DNA of 64,000 nt from Clavelina lepadiformis. Taxonomy: Eukaryota > Chordata > Ascidiacea > Aplousobranchia > Clavelinidae. The DNA is taken from contig NC_135246.1 in the NCBI RefSeq assembly GCF_947623445.1, positions 19,464,288-19,528,287 of the forward strand, read 5' to 3'. This document shows positions 11,301 to 22,364 of this stretch, piece by piece; positions within the stretch are counted from its first letter, which is position 1, and the number at the start of each line of letters is the position of its first letter. Position numbers and translations under genes: made by a program. The notes beneath the pieces were generated by a model. The model saw only the letters and a program-made list of their open reading frames with translations. It was not told the origin of the DNA and ran no database searches.

Positions 11301-13518
11301 ATGGCATCACCAGCGATAAACGTGTATCCTGAACGTTCCATGTTTGACGAGAAGGCCCACATCACTATCAAAGGTTAGTGCGCCTGTGACTTGTAATTAA
11401 CAATGTATCATGTGTCTGTTGGTCAAGTCTGTTTAACATTGCAGGGTTAGCTTCGAATGAGCTGTTCACTTTGCATTCAATAACTAGAACTGAAAATGGG
11501 AATTCATTCGAATGTGTTGCTGTGTATCGCTCCAACGACAATGGTAGTTAAATTTATCACCTAACTGAGTGATTTTAATGTTGGTCCATGCATTATGAAC
11601 TTGAGTTTTTTAGGGCAATAATTATTCTTTACACATCTAAGGTCTCTTTGACTGATTGTCTTTCTTGATTTCAGGTTTCATCGATCTGTGCGAAGATCAG
11701 TCGGTGGGAGGTACGTTCACTGGAGTGGAACCGATGGGTTTATTCTGGGCAATGGTTCCATCACCATTGAACAAGGTGGTGACGTATACTGTGTATTAAA
11801 CCACGATTAATTTATTTGTCGTTGTCTAATTATTTAATTCCAGAAACACGAATAATTAATTAATTAGCAGGAATTATTTTTATTTTTCACATCTATCACC
11901 TTCATTGAATGCTTTGTAACAAAATTTGATATTTTTCTAAACAATTACAACTCTCTGAAATAATTATCAACCAGGCTAATTTATTGACAGTTGTACCGTT
12001 TATGTAGCGTTTTAATGCAACATATAGTATGATCTTACAATAGATTTTAGGTGAAAGGCATTGATTCAACTTGACTGGAGTCAAAACTTAATTTTCACTT
12101 GACTTGACCTAAGTCAGACAAAATGAGATGGTTACAACCCTACACGGACATATTCTTCATTTCAGCGACCACACGCTCGTTTGATGCAAAAAGATGTCAC
12201 AACGCCGATGTTGGTTAAAATAAGAGTTCTTGACATCATGATCGAGTCAGTGGAGGAGCTTCATCAATTGAGAAAGAAGAACGAGCTTGAACGGCACGAA
12301 CTGATAGTAACTGAAGTTCGTCGACTGTTTATGGCTCCCGGAACGAAGAGGAAGACATACACGGTCCAGGAAGATGGTTTCCATGGGACTTTATTCATTC
12401 CTCCAGGAGATGGTCCATTTCCAGGTCACTGTTGTTGTTATTTCAAGATTGTGTTGTTAGAAAATTTGTCTTTGCTGGAAATTGATGAAATAAATAAAGA
12501 CAGTAACTTGAAATATATTTATCCAATAACAGCAGAGGTAGTTCTCGATTCTGCCAATCGACTATTCGAGAACTACTTCAACTGTTATTGCGTGTGCTAT
12601 CCTATCATAGGGTGATCGCCTGAAAGAGAACCCCCTGACCTCAGATTTTGGTTGTTATACACAATAATTTAAAATAGGTTTAAGATCAGTTTGAATTGGT
12701 TTGTATTTGTAGGTGTGATATCGATGTTTGGTGGCTTTCCTGGAGTAGTAGAATTCAAAGCCGCCCTCCTAGCGTCTCACGGCTTTGCTACTTTGGCCTT
12801 GGCATTTTTTGGTGTTCCTGGTCTCGTTACTGGCCTTGAAAGTCCTTTGTATTTGGATCTAGAATATTTTGAAAAAGTTGTGGATTTCATGAGAAAACAG
12901 CCTTGTATTGATGGACGAGATGGTATTGGTGTAATCGGTTTATCGATGAGCACATTGGTGGCTCTGAGAATGGCAGAGTTCCTCCCCGGTATAAGATGTG
13001 TGGTTTGCATCAATGGTTTCACTATGGGCACATTCCCAGGGATTAAATACAAGAACATCTCCATTCCCCCGATGGACTGCTCAGTGCTATATTTCCCTGG
13101 TGCCCCACTGGACAGTATTTTGTCCTCGAGAAACTTGCTTGATAACTTGATACAGAATGCAGACCATGATGACATCGGCATTAAAATCGATTTTTACAAC
13201 AAACACAACATCTCGTTTTTGTTTATTGCTGGTCTCGATGACGATGAGACTCCGTCAGAATTCTGTCTCAATCATGCCGAGAAAAAGCTGAAAGCTGCGA
13301 AACATCCCGACTACAAATTACTTCGCTATCCAGCCACCGGCCATTCCATCGAGCCTCCGTATGGAAACCATACCAGGATCTCAGCCAGTGTTGGCCAAAC
13401 CATGAGATCCTGGGGCGGATTGGCTCACATCCACTGCAAAGCTCAAGAAGACGCTTGGCTTAAACAAATACAATTTTTGAGAGAGAATTTAACACGGGAT
13501 TTCTCTCCAAAGTTGTGA
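11301..13518 (+). CDS. Acyl-CoA thioesterase / bile acid-CoA:amino acid N-acyltransferase family, copy 1
   Basis: Five exons: 11301-11373, 11445-11543, 11675-11775, 12166-12424, 12713-13518, giving 445 residues with consistent phases. The N-terminal beta-sandwich domain (exons 1-4) has [15 protein letters not shown] and the family block LFIPPGDGPFPG. Exon 5 is the alpha/beta-hydrolase domain, opening with FGGFPGVVEFKAALLASHGF. The catalytic triad is read as Ser in GLSMS, Asp in AGLDDDETPS and His in ATGHSIEPPY. BAAT enzymes use Cys at the nucleophile, ACOTs use Ser, so hydrolysis of acyl-CoA to fatty acid and CoA is more likely than amino-acid conjugation. The C-terminus PKL resembles a weak peroxisomal PTS1. 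It is head-to-head with neprilysin, and a paralogue with the same internal exon lengths lies at 22365-24401. Confidence 0.95.
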
Positions 13519-14174
13519 TGTTGAAGTCCTCTTTCTGCTGTCTACGCATGACGCGAAGATGTTTTAATGTTAAGCAGCTTTGACATTCATTCATTTAAAC
13601 TGCAATATGTGATTCTGTTTCTGTTTTTGTTGGTGCAGTATGGTGCTGCTACTCCATGTTGATTCTTTGGTTTTGATTATTCTCCTAATATTTTCTTATT
13701 ATTCTTTTGATTGTTATTGATTATTCTCCTCAGTCAAGTATATGTGGTTTGTGCTGCTTTTAGAATCGTAATCTTGCGATCTTAATCTCTGCCCGTGTAG
13801 ATCATTGATTCATAACTTGGGAGGCGCGCCCCTCTCTATGAGTTAGAACTAAACATGCTTTCACAACCGAGCCGGGCAGTCAATTGCTGTCAGTTGTCAA
13901 ATATCTGAGTTATCTCAAATACTCACTCAGATATCTGAAATATCGTCTTTCATCCTATTTACTGTGGTGTAGATTCATTGTCAAGGTTTTTTCATCATTT
14001 TGTAAACGCATGTAAAACGTGTATACATGTTAATTGTGAACATAACATGTAAAATTAATGTAAAGTATGATTTCAGTATCCAGTAATCTTTAAAGCTGCA
14101 ATCCTGTTGTTTTCCACCTATGCATCGCACATTGATATAATTTCTTCAGTGAATAATTTGTGTTTTTACGTAAA
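13519..14174. other. 3' flank of first thioesterase, nothing else seen
   Basis: AT-rich sequence after the stop codon. A repeated ATATCTGAGTTATCTCAAATA-like stretch near 13900-13945 forms short internal repeats around TATCTGA. No AATAAA close to the stop codon was found and no further coding sequence is supported. Confidence 0.5.
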
Positions 14175-14352
14175 TAAGAAAAAAAGCCAAACTGCATCTT
14201 TGACCGGGACATCCCGGACTTCAGAGCATGTCACTTTTCGTCGAGACCTTGGGGGCGCAATTCTGGTGTGCAAGGAAACAGCCGGAGTGCACGCCGACTT
14301 GTGGCCCAAGCGTATCCAGTGTTTGTGGTAAGCAAGGTACGGCCTTTTACAA
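14175..14352 (+). repeat. Repeat R2, copy at the broken neprilysin end
   Basis: Inverted partner of 10985-11175. Its right end (ACAACAGAAAA) lies within a few bases of where homology to the neprilysin last exon begins (14356), so a rearrangement breakpoint coincides with the repeat edge. Confidence 0.75.
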
Positions 14353-14355
14353 CAG

Positions 14356-14430
14356 AAAACGTTTTCAAAAGCATTCGACTGTGTTGTTGGATCCTTCATG
14401 AACCCACGTCATAAATGCGTCATATGGTGA
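14356..14430 (+). pseudogene. Neprilysin C-terminal exon remnant
   Basis: Encodes the last 24 residues of the neprilysin ([20 protein letters not shown], stop), differing from exon 18 of the intact gene by a Pro-to-Val change next to the first Cys. Homology starts at the GTTTTCAAAAGC within the exon. No acceptor or upstream exon survives: repeat R2 lies immediately 5'. It is on the opposite strand from the intact gene and is followed by the matching 3' flank. Confidence 0.9.
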
Positions 14431-15380
14431 TGACGTAATAAGCAGATTTTTTGTTTCGTTGTTATAGTTTTAAAAAAGTTTGTCGCTTTTCTAGAATGTT
14501 TAATTACTTTTGCATATTTATTTCGACATTCACACCATGCTGCTTTGCGGCAATGGCAACTTCAAAGTTCTTCTGTGGACTCTTTCGATTTCTTTCTGCA
14601 ATGACGTCACAAGCACGAGAACGCAACCGCGATCAGCTGGTTACTTATCGTAGTAAGAACGACGAGAGAAGTTTATTTAAGCTCGATGCGGTCGCGATTG
14701 GCCCAATATAGCGCAATGCAAGTAGTACGACGTGACTGAATCCACGACCTCAGGCCTTTTGAACCTCCGAAACGTGCGTAGGGTCCCAGGTTCGATTCCC
14801 GCTTGAGGCGGAATTTTTTTTATTCGCTGGGGTTATTGAGAAATCTTTTTATCGCGATGATGTTGTGATTGTTTTGTGTCGGATGACGTCAGTAGATGAC
14901 AACTTGGCGTTGATCACCTGTTTGCAAACTCGTCAACTTTAGGTTCGCATTTTACGATGCGCGAAACTTCCATAAATTTCCGTGTTAAGTAGATGTCGGA
15001 AAAGGGGATTGTCTCTGTGATGTCACAAACATAAAACAAATATTCTTGTTACATCATAAAGAGTCATGAGCTGGTATCGCGCGCGCTTTCATCATCTATC
15101 TTTGGATAATCATCCGCCCTGTTTTTGGGGTGGACCGCCGATAACTAAAACTTTAACAATTGCGAACACTACTTTGAAATGAAGCAGGATAGAAGATTAC
15201 TTTGCCACACAACTCGATTACTTTCCATTTATCTTGAATTTCTATGAATAATAACATCTTGAATATGTTGAATTTCTACACTTGGATTAAATTGTTCAGC
15301 GGTAAATTGTAATTGTTAAATTTTGTCGTATTTTGACGATATTAATATTTTAACACTAAGTGGCGGTAAAGATTTCTACA
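14431..15380. repeat. Inverted repeat block A (right copy)
   Basis: Reverse complement of 1-920. Here it follows the neprilysin stop directly, whereas in the left copy about 1.1 kb separates the two. It contains the tRNA-like B-box sequence at about 14745-14815. The match ends abruptly near 15380; 15381-15649 has no partner in the window. Confidence 0.85.
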
Positions 15381-15649
15381 CAGCGACATGCGTCAGGTCA
15401 AAGTATATGAAGAAATTTTTCCGAACTCAAATTTAACTTTCGTGCCACTGTCTCGACAACTTTCTTGTCAAATACAGGTATTATCGCGTTTTCGAAGACA
15501 TATTTGGTCACGTACAGTGATAGTTTTATGATATTATCGCGGATAAAATTCAAATTTAAAGCAAAACTCTCGGAAACGCGAAAAAGCCTAGAATTACAAC
15601 AGGAATGGAATTAAATCAATTCAAACTGTCCCTCTGGGCGAATTAGCGG

Positions 15650-15890
15650 TCGTCGCTATTTATGAAACCCATAAGACAAGACGTGATTAAACATTCAATT
15701 AATTATTATAAAGACACTTCCACGCTGGTACGTAAGCACCTGGTGACAAGAAACTTTTGTGATTTCGTATCCAAAAATGTTCCGTTTATCATTTAAAAGA
15801 AAATAGGGAAACAAAATCGCCAGAAAATTTAATTTTCAAAAACAATTAAGTTTGTTGGAAATATAGTTAATTATACCAAAATTAACTCAA
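15650..15890. repeat. Repeat block C (right copy)
   Basis: Reverse complement of about 1000-1235, including the AAGCACCTGGTGACAAGAAA and TCATTTAAAAGAAAATAG stretches. It lies between the end of block A and the start of block B. Confidence 0.75.
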
Positions 15891-16044
15891 CAACTAAGTT
15901 GGTCGACTATTTGTCAATTTGACTTGTATTGTACTGTAGGCCTATTGTTTATTTTTCGCCATTAACTGTACGGAGCAAAAGTTACGATGCTAACCGTTGT
16001 AGTTATAGCACAATGAAACACATGTTCACGAACAATTAACAAGC

Positions 16045-17775
16045 AGTAGTCCTGTAGAATTTTTGGTCAACCTAGAAAAAATTCTTATAAAGACGTATTA
16101 TATACTGTTGGAAAGATAATTTTATCAGCTTTTCAATGATAGGTTTTGTCATTTTTTTTACCTTGGGGAAAAAAGTTATGACCAAAAACGTGCCAGGGGG
16201 TAAAACACTATTTTGCCTAACATTATAATACAATTATAAGCTAAAATACGATACCTTCGTAACAGAATACAACACCATAAATTGGAATATTACTATCAGC
16301 AAAGCAAACTAACAATAGGACAGCAAAAAAAATAAAACATAACTTTATTAAGAGGTATTTATCACACGTTTAAGGGGGTAAAAGTTGACCGAGACGGAGA
16401 TAATAGGAGAGATTTCACAGAAATAAAAGGTTTTTCTTTTATAAGCAAGGTCATGTAAGCAACACATAAAAGTTATCTAAGACGTAGTGAAAATGTATTT
16501 AGTTAAAATGCTATTTCATAGGGTATTTTGTTACAAAAATACACCAAAAATCTGTACACCCCCAGTCCTGGAGTGCCAAAAAAGCCCGGTCTTGCTAGGG
16601 TTAAACCAACTGTAAAGATGTAAAAACGATATTTACAGTTTTAAGTTCTAATAAAATATAAACACATTTCAATCAAAATCATGCAAACGCATCCATAAAA
16701 TGTCTCTCTTCTTCTCCCAATTCGTCATCAAACACGACTGTAGTATTTGTGCATGTCATTCCGCAACATTCCTTGCATGACGATGTGCATGTTAAGCCCG
16801 CTTTCCGACAAGAGCAGCGTCTGTTACATGATCCCTTGCAGCTACATCGAATGATTTTCAAGACATCTTCTGGTGCAGCAGCTACATCCGTCATTACTGG
16901 AGAAAACATGTCATCTTTCTTTTGCCAACCCCATGACAAGGGTTTCAAATCTGAGTTGCTTAAAGTTCTCCAAACTTTCAGCTGGTGATATACTCTGAGG
17001 CCGTGGTGATATGCAGCTCGTGGTGATGGTGGAAGGAGAGCTGGATCAACGTGAGAACGATTAGACATGACCATTTCCTCGTACTTCTGTTTCCTGATTT
17101 GCGATAAAGTATACGTAGACGAGTTTAAAAATTCGAAGAACCGTATCGAAGCCCTGCCAACTTGGTCTGGAGACACGTCGTCTTTGTAGAAAACATCGGC
17201 AACATTTCGCAAACTGCTTGATTTCAACTTCTCAAATATAGATATCTTGCCGAATTTATGAATTGCTGAAGTTGTATCGCAGCCCGTAAATGCATGAGCG
17301 AATAACAAGTACTCCAAAACAATAACATCTACCTTCGCAATAATATCTCTAACTCTGTAGCACTATCTTTGCTGGCAGTTTTTCCCTCTTGTAATGTTTG
17401 TCAAGAAGATATCAGGATAGTTGCGGTGCATAGCATGATGCACTAGCAAGCAAAGGACATCAGTATCGTCGGAGTACACAGTTACAGGTGTCCCACCTAC
17501 CGAATCAAAAGCAACTTGAACGATTGTTGTATCTGCATCACTAGGGCACAAATGAACTTTGAAACCATTCACCTCCAGTTGTTTCGATAAAGCCACCACA
17601 AATCTTTGTTTGTTTGTATAGTTTGAGAAAAAGATGTTCCTTTCAGTTGGGCAAGGATTTTGATTATTTAATTCAACAGTTTGAGACGTCGTACCAGAGC
17701 GTTTTTGATGGGTCGAATCTTTGGTTGACACCCTGTAGCCATCAAAAACAATAACATTGGCGCGCAAATGCTGAA
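16045..17775 (-). mobile_element. Inserted element with broken XPG-like nuclease / TSO1-CXC reading frame
   Basis: About 1.73 kb present here but absent from the equivalent site near 8755, so it is an insertion. On the minus strand roughly 16679-17800 encodes one protein-like region, interrupted about once. It has SDDTDVL and FTGCDTTSA, which resemble the acidic active-site and GCD helix motifs of the XPG/FEN1 nuclease fold, then a Cys-rich C-terminus (IRCSCKGSCNRRCSCRKAG, then further Cys pairs) like the Tesmin/TSO1 CXC DNA-binding domain. Proteins with this GCDTTS signature plus CXC are, to my recollection, spread in invertebrate repeats. The element class is unknown to me, and no terminal repeats or target-site duplication were found. 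It looks like a dead copy. Confidence 0.65.
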
Positions 17776-18211
17776 GTGGCAAAACGCAAAGGCTTAAAAC
17801 ATGCAATACAGCAATAATAGAATTGTGCTATAAATAAAACGGTAGGTTGGCATAGACACCAGACCCACAAAATAGTTCTTAATTTAAAAAAATGTAAAGC
17901 CAAAATAACACAAACAACGAAACAACTACACTGTTGGAAGATGAAGAGAACATGTTCCCTAACATTAAAAACACGGATATTAACAGCCGAAACAAATATA
18001 TGAAGTGACATGATCTGATTAAAAAAACAATGAATATGAAAAGTGCCAAACAAATTTAGTTCCAAACATTATTCATTAACGAAATGTTTGGAACTGGATA
18101 TCATATTAACTTAAATTTACATTTCTTTTGCATGTTAGTTTGAAACTATAAATAAATTTGCTCTGGTGCAACAGAAAATATTTAATTAGCAGCTCCGTTC
18201 AAAGTTTTCAA

Positions 18212-18972
18212 GCTGTTGCGGCCTGGGTGGCATTTTTAATACCAGTACATCATTTCTTGGAAAAGTGTTTTCTAGTTATTGATGAAAGTTTATGAACTTT
18301 CCAGCACATGTGCTGATAAGAAATCTTTATTGGAAATGCCCGCTTCTTAACTTTATACCGATAATTTATCTGGTAGTTGATCAACTGAGTGACAGTTCAT
18401 TTGAGTGACACATTGGTAAGTACTGTTCAAACTACAGTAATGGGTTAGGGTTAGGGTTAGGGTTAATTATGTCACTCAAATACTGTCACTCAAATGAACT
18501 GTCATTCAGATGATATACACGCGATTTATCTACGTGTCAGCTTTAACTACATGTAACTCCCATTACCAACACATTGTTTTCTACGCTGCACATGTTCTGG
18601 AATTTGGAATTTCTAGTCGAACATTTTCACTCCCATCGCTTCACATTTTATAAGCTCGCACTTCTACCAGCGAGCAGAGGCAGATGGAGAAAATCACAGA
18701 AACGAACAGATGAGCTTTTTAAGCTAGTCATTGTGATTGCAACTCAATAGACGTCTTATAAGCAGTGGTATTACTATGTTCTTGATTATGCGTAATTTTG
18801 AGAAAGTGTACAGCACCTACAATAACAACCTTTTCTTGTAAACTACTTCTGTTGTAATATTAAAACCTTTTGGCTGACAAGAGGTTAGAGTATTCTAACC
18901 GCACGCAACAATAGAGTCAGATAATTCAACAGGTAAATTAAGTTAACATAAGATAAGTTAAGCCTCTGAAAG
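18212..18972. mobile_element. Second insertion in block B, class unknown
   Basis: About 760 bases interrupt a stretch that is continuous at the equivalent site near 8320 in the left copy. It contains the small inverted-repeat element at 18385-18509. No long reading frame or clear terminal inverted repeats of its own were seen; boundaries are good to a few bases. Confidence 0.6.
18385..18509. mobile_element. Short inverted-repeat element with telomere-like core
   Basis: The left arm CTGAGTGACAGTTCATTTGA continues to GTGACA; the right arm is its reverse complement with one mismatch in 26 bases. The core holds four head-to-tail GGGTTA units (18442-18465), the vertebrate/tunicate-type telomere repeat. 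A partial extra copy of the arm (GTCACTCAAATACTGTCACTC) lies next to the right arm. It resembles a MITE; no target-site duplication was established. Confidence 0.75.
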
Positions 18973-20078
18973 GCAACCTTCTTTTGAAATTTTATTTGAC
19001 GATAATCTAGCGCTAGGTCAGAAAAACATGTGTAGTCATATCTCCACCAAATATCGCCTCGTTAAATGGCATGACGAGTATCGTTCCCTTTCTACAGTAG
19101 GATTTTGCAAGATCTAAACTAAGAAGTTAAAGAAATAAATCAGTCAGTATTCAATTGGTTCAATTCGATGGATCAGAATTTAGAGAGTGACAATTTCATC
19201 GTATGCAGGTAAAGCAGCCCGTTGTTAAAGATAGACGGTTAGGTTAGGAGAATCGGTAAGCAAAAAGTTGATTTAAGTTGTTTAAGGTTTTATTGGGGTT
19301 AGATTTTTTTTAATTTAATTTTAATTTTAAACAATTTTTTTACGATGAAATAGTGGCAGCCGTTAATTTAAGAGCGTTAAAGCACAGCAAAGTTTTTTTG
19401 CTGCAGGCCTAGCACCAGCATAAACCGACCCTGAGTTTGGCTTAACTTTGTACATTTGCATGCATTTCCTCCTAGGGCATGACGAGGCAACTAGGACATT
19501 GTGATGATTGCCGCATTGTTTTAAAGTTGAATTGCCACCAGCTTCCTGTTAATATGTGGAGGATAGACCGGCATTGTCCATATGCTAAAAGTGTGAAGAG
19601 ATTCCAAGCTAAATGAGAATAAATTCTCAGTTGATCGGAGAGAATAAAGTATCATAAAGACCATTAACAAGAGCTTTTTTTTAAGCGACCTTTCTTGACC
19701 CTATATTAAATCAAATTCATTTGGCTTCTTTATAGAAAATTTGTTTGGTAAATGCGTAGGTAATGTAACAGAACATTTGTAGTGCAAAAAACTAAACTTA
19801 ATGTTACTTAATGCAGAGGTTAAATGGCTTGTACACTGAAACTCACGTTAGGGAAGGGTTTGGTCTGAAAGTTATTATTTACAAAGTTACAGTAACTGTT
19901 ACAATATTAGCTGAAATCGTATTTTTTCTCTGGCTTTGTTTAAAGCTTGTTGAGAAGTTTATAACAAAAGAGCACATGGCCATAGAAACCATAACAGGTT
20001 TACAGGAAAGTTGCAGTGGTCCATGTTTGATTTCGAAATCGTCTTAAGTTCTTTGTTATTTCTGCAGTTTCTCTAAAA

Positions 20079-20486
20079 ATGTTTGTTTCAAGACTGATAT
20101 TATTTTTGCTGATTGCCTTTCTGCTGAGTCATCGGTGTAACGCTGACGTGAAGAGTGAACAGGATGTGGATTCGGAATTTGATGACGTACTCTTGGAAGC
20201 AGAGAATGAAGTATAGACTCTCTGCATCGGTTGCTGTGAGTGAAGCAACAAGTTTGTTTAATGAGTCATTGTTTAGATGAAAGAACTTGATTCGATCCCG
20301 GACGGGAGCTTACCGATACTACATGGATTAAACTCAGAATCATCGACAGGTGATGAAGATGAAAACCAAGAAATATCATCAGAGGATCAAGAGAAAATGA
20401 GGAAACATCGTTTGGAGGAAGAACTCAGAAATCTGTTGAGCAAACTCTCGAATAAAGATCAATCTTTACCGGACATCAAGAAATAG
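20079..20486 (+). CDS. Truncated neprilysin-derived two-exon open gene (signal peptide plus acidic extension)
   Basis: Copy of neprilysin exons 1-2: exon 1 at 20079-20210, intron 20211-20276 with GT..AG preserved, exon 2 at 20277-20486 ending in TAG. The predicted 113-residue product starts [20 protein letters not shown], followed by an acidic region and a charged helix ([19 protein letters not shown]). Both exon lengths and the splice sites match the parent up to SLPD, after which homology stops and a new short tail KK-stop follows. No peptidase domain remains. Either a pseudogene or a gene for a small secreted protein. Many amino-acid differences (several charge-changing) sit in an uninterrupted frame, which mildly favours recent origin or some constraint. 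Confidence 0.65.
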
Positions 20487-20487
20487 C

Positions 20488-21530
20488 ATCACTGCTGTTG
20501 TAAATTCAGGCCGTCACGTTTCGCTTTGCCCGCGTGCGGTGTAGGCTAAGCCCTGCATTTTGCTCCTCCTGCGCATGACTTGTTCTTTATGTTTCTTGAT
20601 GTGTTTACTTGAATAAATTTCCATCATTTTTGAAACGCCGAAACCAGGTGATATCGACGTTCAGCAGCAGGGACAGGCTTAAGCTAATGCAAGTGATGCG
20701 ACTGTTTTCCGCCCGGTGGTGCTCAGCAGCAAATCTCAATGTTATTTCTCATTTTTTTCTCGAAAAAGAAATTTTTGCTGAAGAAATATCACGAAGCAAA
20801 ACTTTTATGAGAGCTGATTCGCAAAGATATTTGGTTTAAGCTGTTGTTATTTTCATCATTACATTTAGTAAATTGATATCGGCAAGAGAAACGTCATCAG
20901 GTACCATTCAGTTTTTGCATTAGACCCCACGCTTGCTTGGGCCGGCACTGTTCGCTGCAAACCGTACGTACGTCCTGGCTGACAACATTAAAAGATAACA
21001 CGTATAACCTACTCCTAAATATAAGGGAAATATTTTCCTACCAGGCTCATTATAGGCCTGGCAACTCACTTTTTATTTGTTGTTTTGAACTAAATGTTTT
21101 CTTCTTTACTGCGAGCAAATTACTCCTGACTTGTGACGATAGAAAACATCTTCCTACTACTTGTGACCTGTAGTAAATATGTCTGTTGACTGCAGTTTGC
21201 GAAACAACAAACACGTAACGCTTCGTGTTAACAAAGCATGTTGGCGTTTGTCTTATGACGCCAAATTGGCAATGCTGACGTAATTCGATTGATATAAATT
21301 GTTCGATGTTTAGCGTTTTCCAGGCTCTTGATGGCTCGATCAGGCTGAAGTTGAAGCAAACAATAGCTTTTCTTCTAGCGCTTGATACCTTGATATATTT
21401 TAAGGAAGTTAATTTAAACAAGTAGGCCTATAGGCTTTCGTGGCAGGAGTCGATGTGACTGACTCACGCACTGCTCTTACCACGCACTCTAGAATTCTTA
21501 ATGTTGACGCGGTTTTTCAACAGCTTAAAT
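20488..21530. repeat. Inverted dispersed repeat R, copy 1
   Basis: About 1.04 kb matching 31150-32187 in inverted orientation, from CACTGCTGTT to GCGGTTTTTCAA, with an internal indel of about 45 bases near 21435-21480. It starts almost exactly where the neprilysin copy ends. Open frames in both copies are short and not obviously conserved as protein. Confidence 0.85.
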
Positions 21531-22364
21531 TGCGAGTTGACTTCGTCAAATAAAGTGGAACGTGTAAGCGAGGGAATGTTACAGAAAAAATTGAGGGTTA
21601 ATTTGTTTAAACGACAAGGTCTCATCTTGACGAAAGTGATTAAACTTTTTTATAATAATGTCGACAGACGTCACAAAACAAGCATTATCACCAGACAATA
21701 TGAAACAATGGTTCAGCCTTGAACATGTGACTTAGAAGTTCAATTGCAACGTGTAGACTATAGCCTACAGTTTAAGCATAGTATCGTTTCAAAATACCAG
21801 GAATATATTTATACGATGCTGAGACAAATATATTTTTTGGTAGTTTAATGACGATTCTGGAAATAGCTTAGGCGTACATGACTTGCTGAAGTGAAACTCT
21901 CAGAAAGATCAGAGCAATGGAACAACGAAAACAATGCAGGAATTATTTCCATGTACCTTATATTAAACAGCTTGTAAAGACAACCCCAAAACATAAGCAA
22001 TACAAGTTTGAACCTGTGGCAAATGCACTTCGTCACAAGTACCAAAGTTAACGTCGCATTGTAGCAGATGGCAGAGTTAGTAGAATTCCATCCGTTGCCG
22101 AAGTTGCAACATTACAAACAGCAAAAATGTTGCTGCATAATATCATCAAATGCACAAAGATCTTAACCAGCAGCAAAAACTGTAAATTTGGAAACAAACT
22201 GGCGTAATAAACAAAAATCATTCAAACAAGAGCTAAGATAAATTACAATACAAGGTTTAGTAGATGACAAATCAGAATAGACACAACTTACTAATTAGGC
22301 TACAATAAAGGAGGATATCGAAATAAGTGAATGTAATGAAGACATTCATTCCTTACATTATACG
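21531..22364. other. Intergenic, 3' side of second thioesterase
   Basis: AT-rich with no supportable gene; it ends at the stop codon of the minus-strand thioesterase. No convincing polyadenylation signal was identified. Confidence 0.5.

Larger units (their letters stand above)
15910..20078. repeat. Block B (right copy), duplicated neprilysin 5' flank with two insertions
   Basis: Reverse complement of the 7230-8880 region, leading into a copy of neprilysin exons 1-2. Matching pieces are about 15910-16044, 17776-18211 and 18973-20078. Two segments absent from the left copy interrupt it: 16045-17775 and 18212-18972. An open frame in this flank (around 19811-20047) is not conserved in the left copy and is not called. 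Confidence 0.8.

Noticed and set aside
12777-13181. Minus-strand 134-codon frame
   Set aside because: Shadow of thioesterase exon 5; no homology or splice context.
1-15380. Giant transposon with blocks A and A' as terminal inverted repeats
   Set aside because: Block A' joins directly to a neprilysin last exon in the right copy, and the B/B' pair interleaves with it, so the repeats are gene flanks in a rearranged cluster, not element ends.
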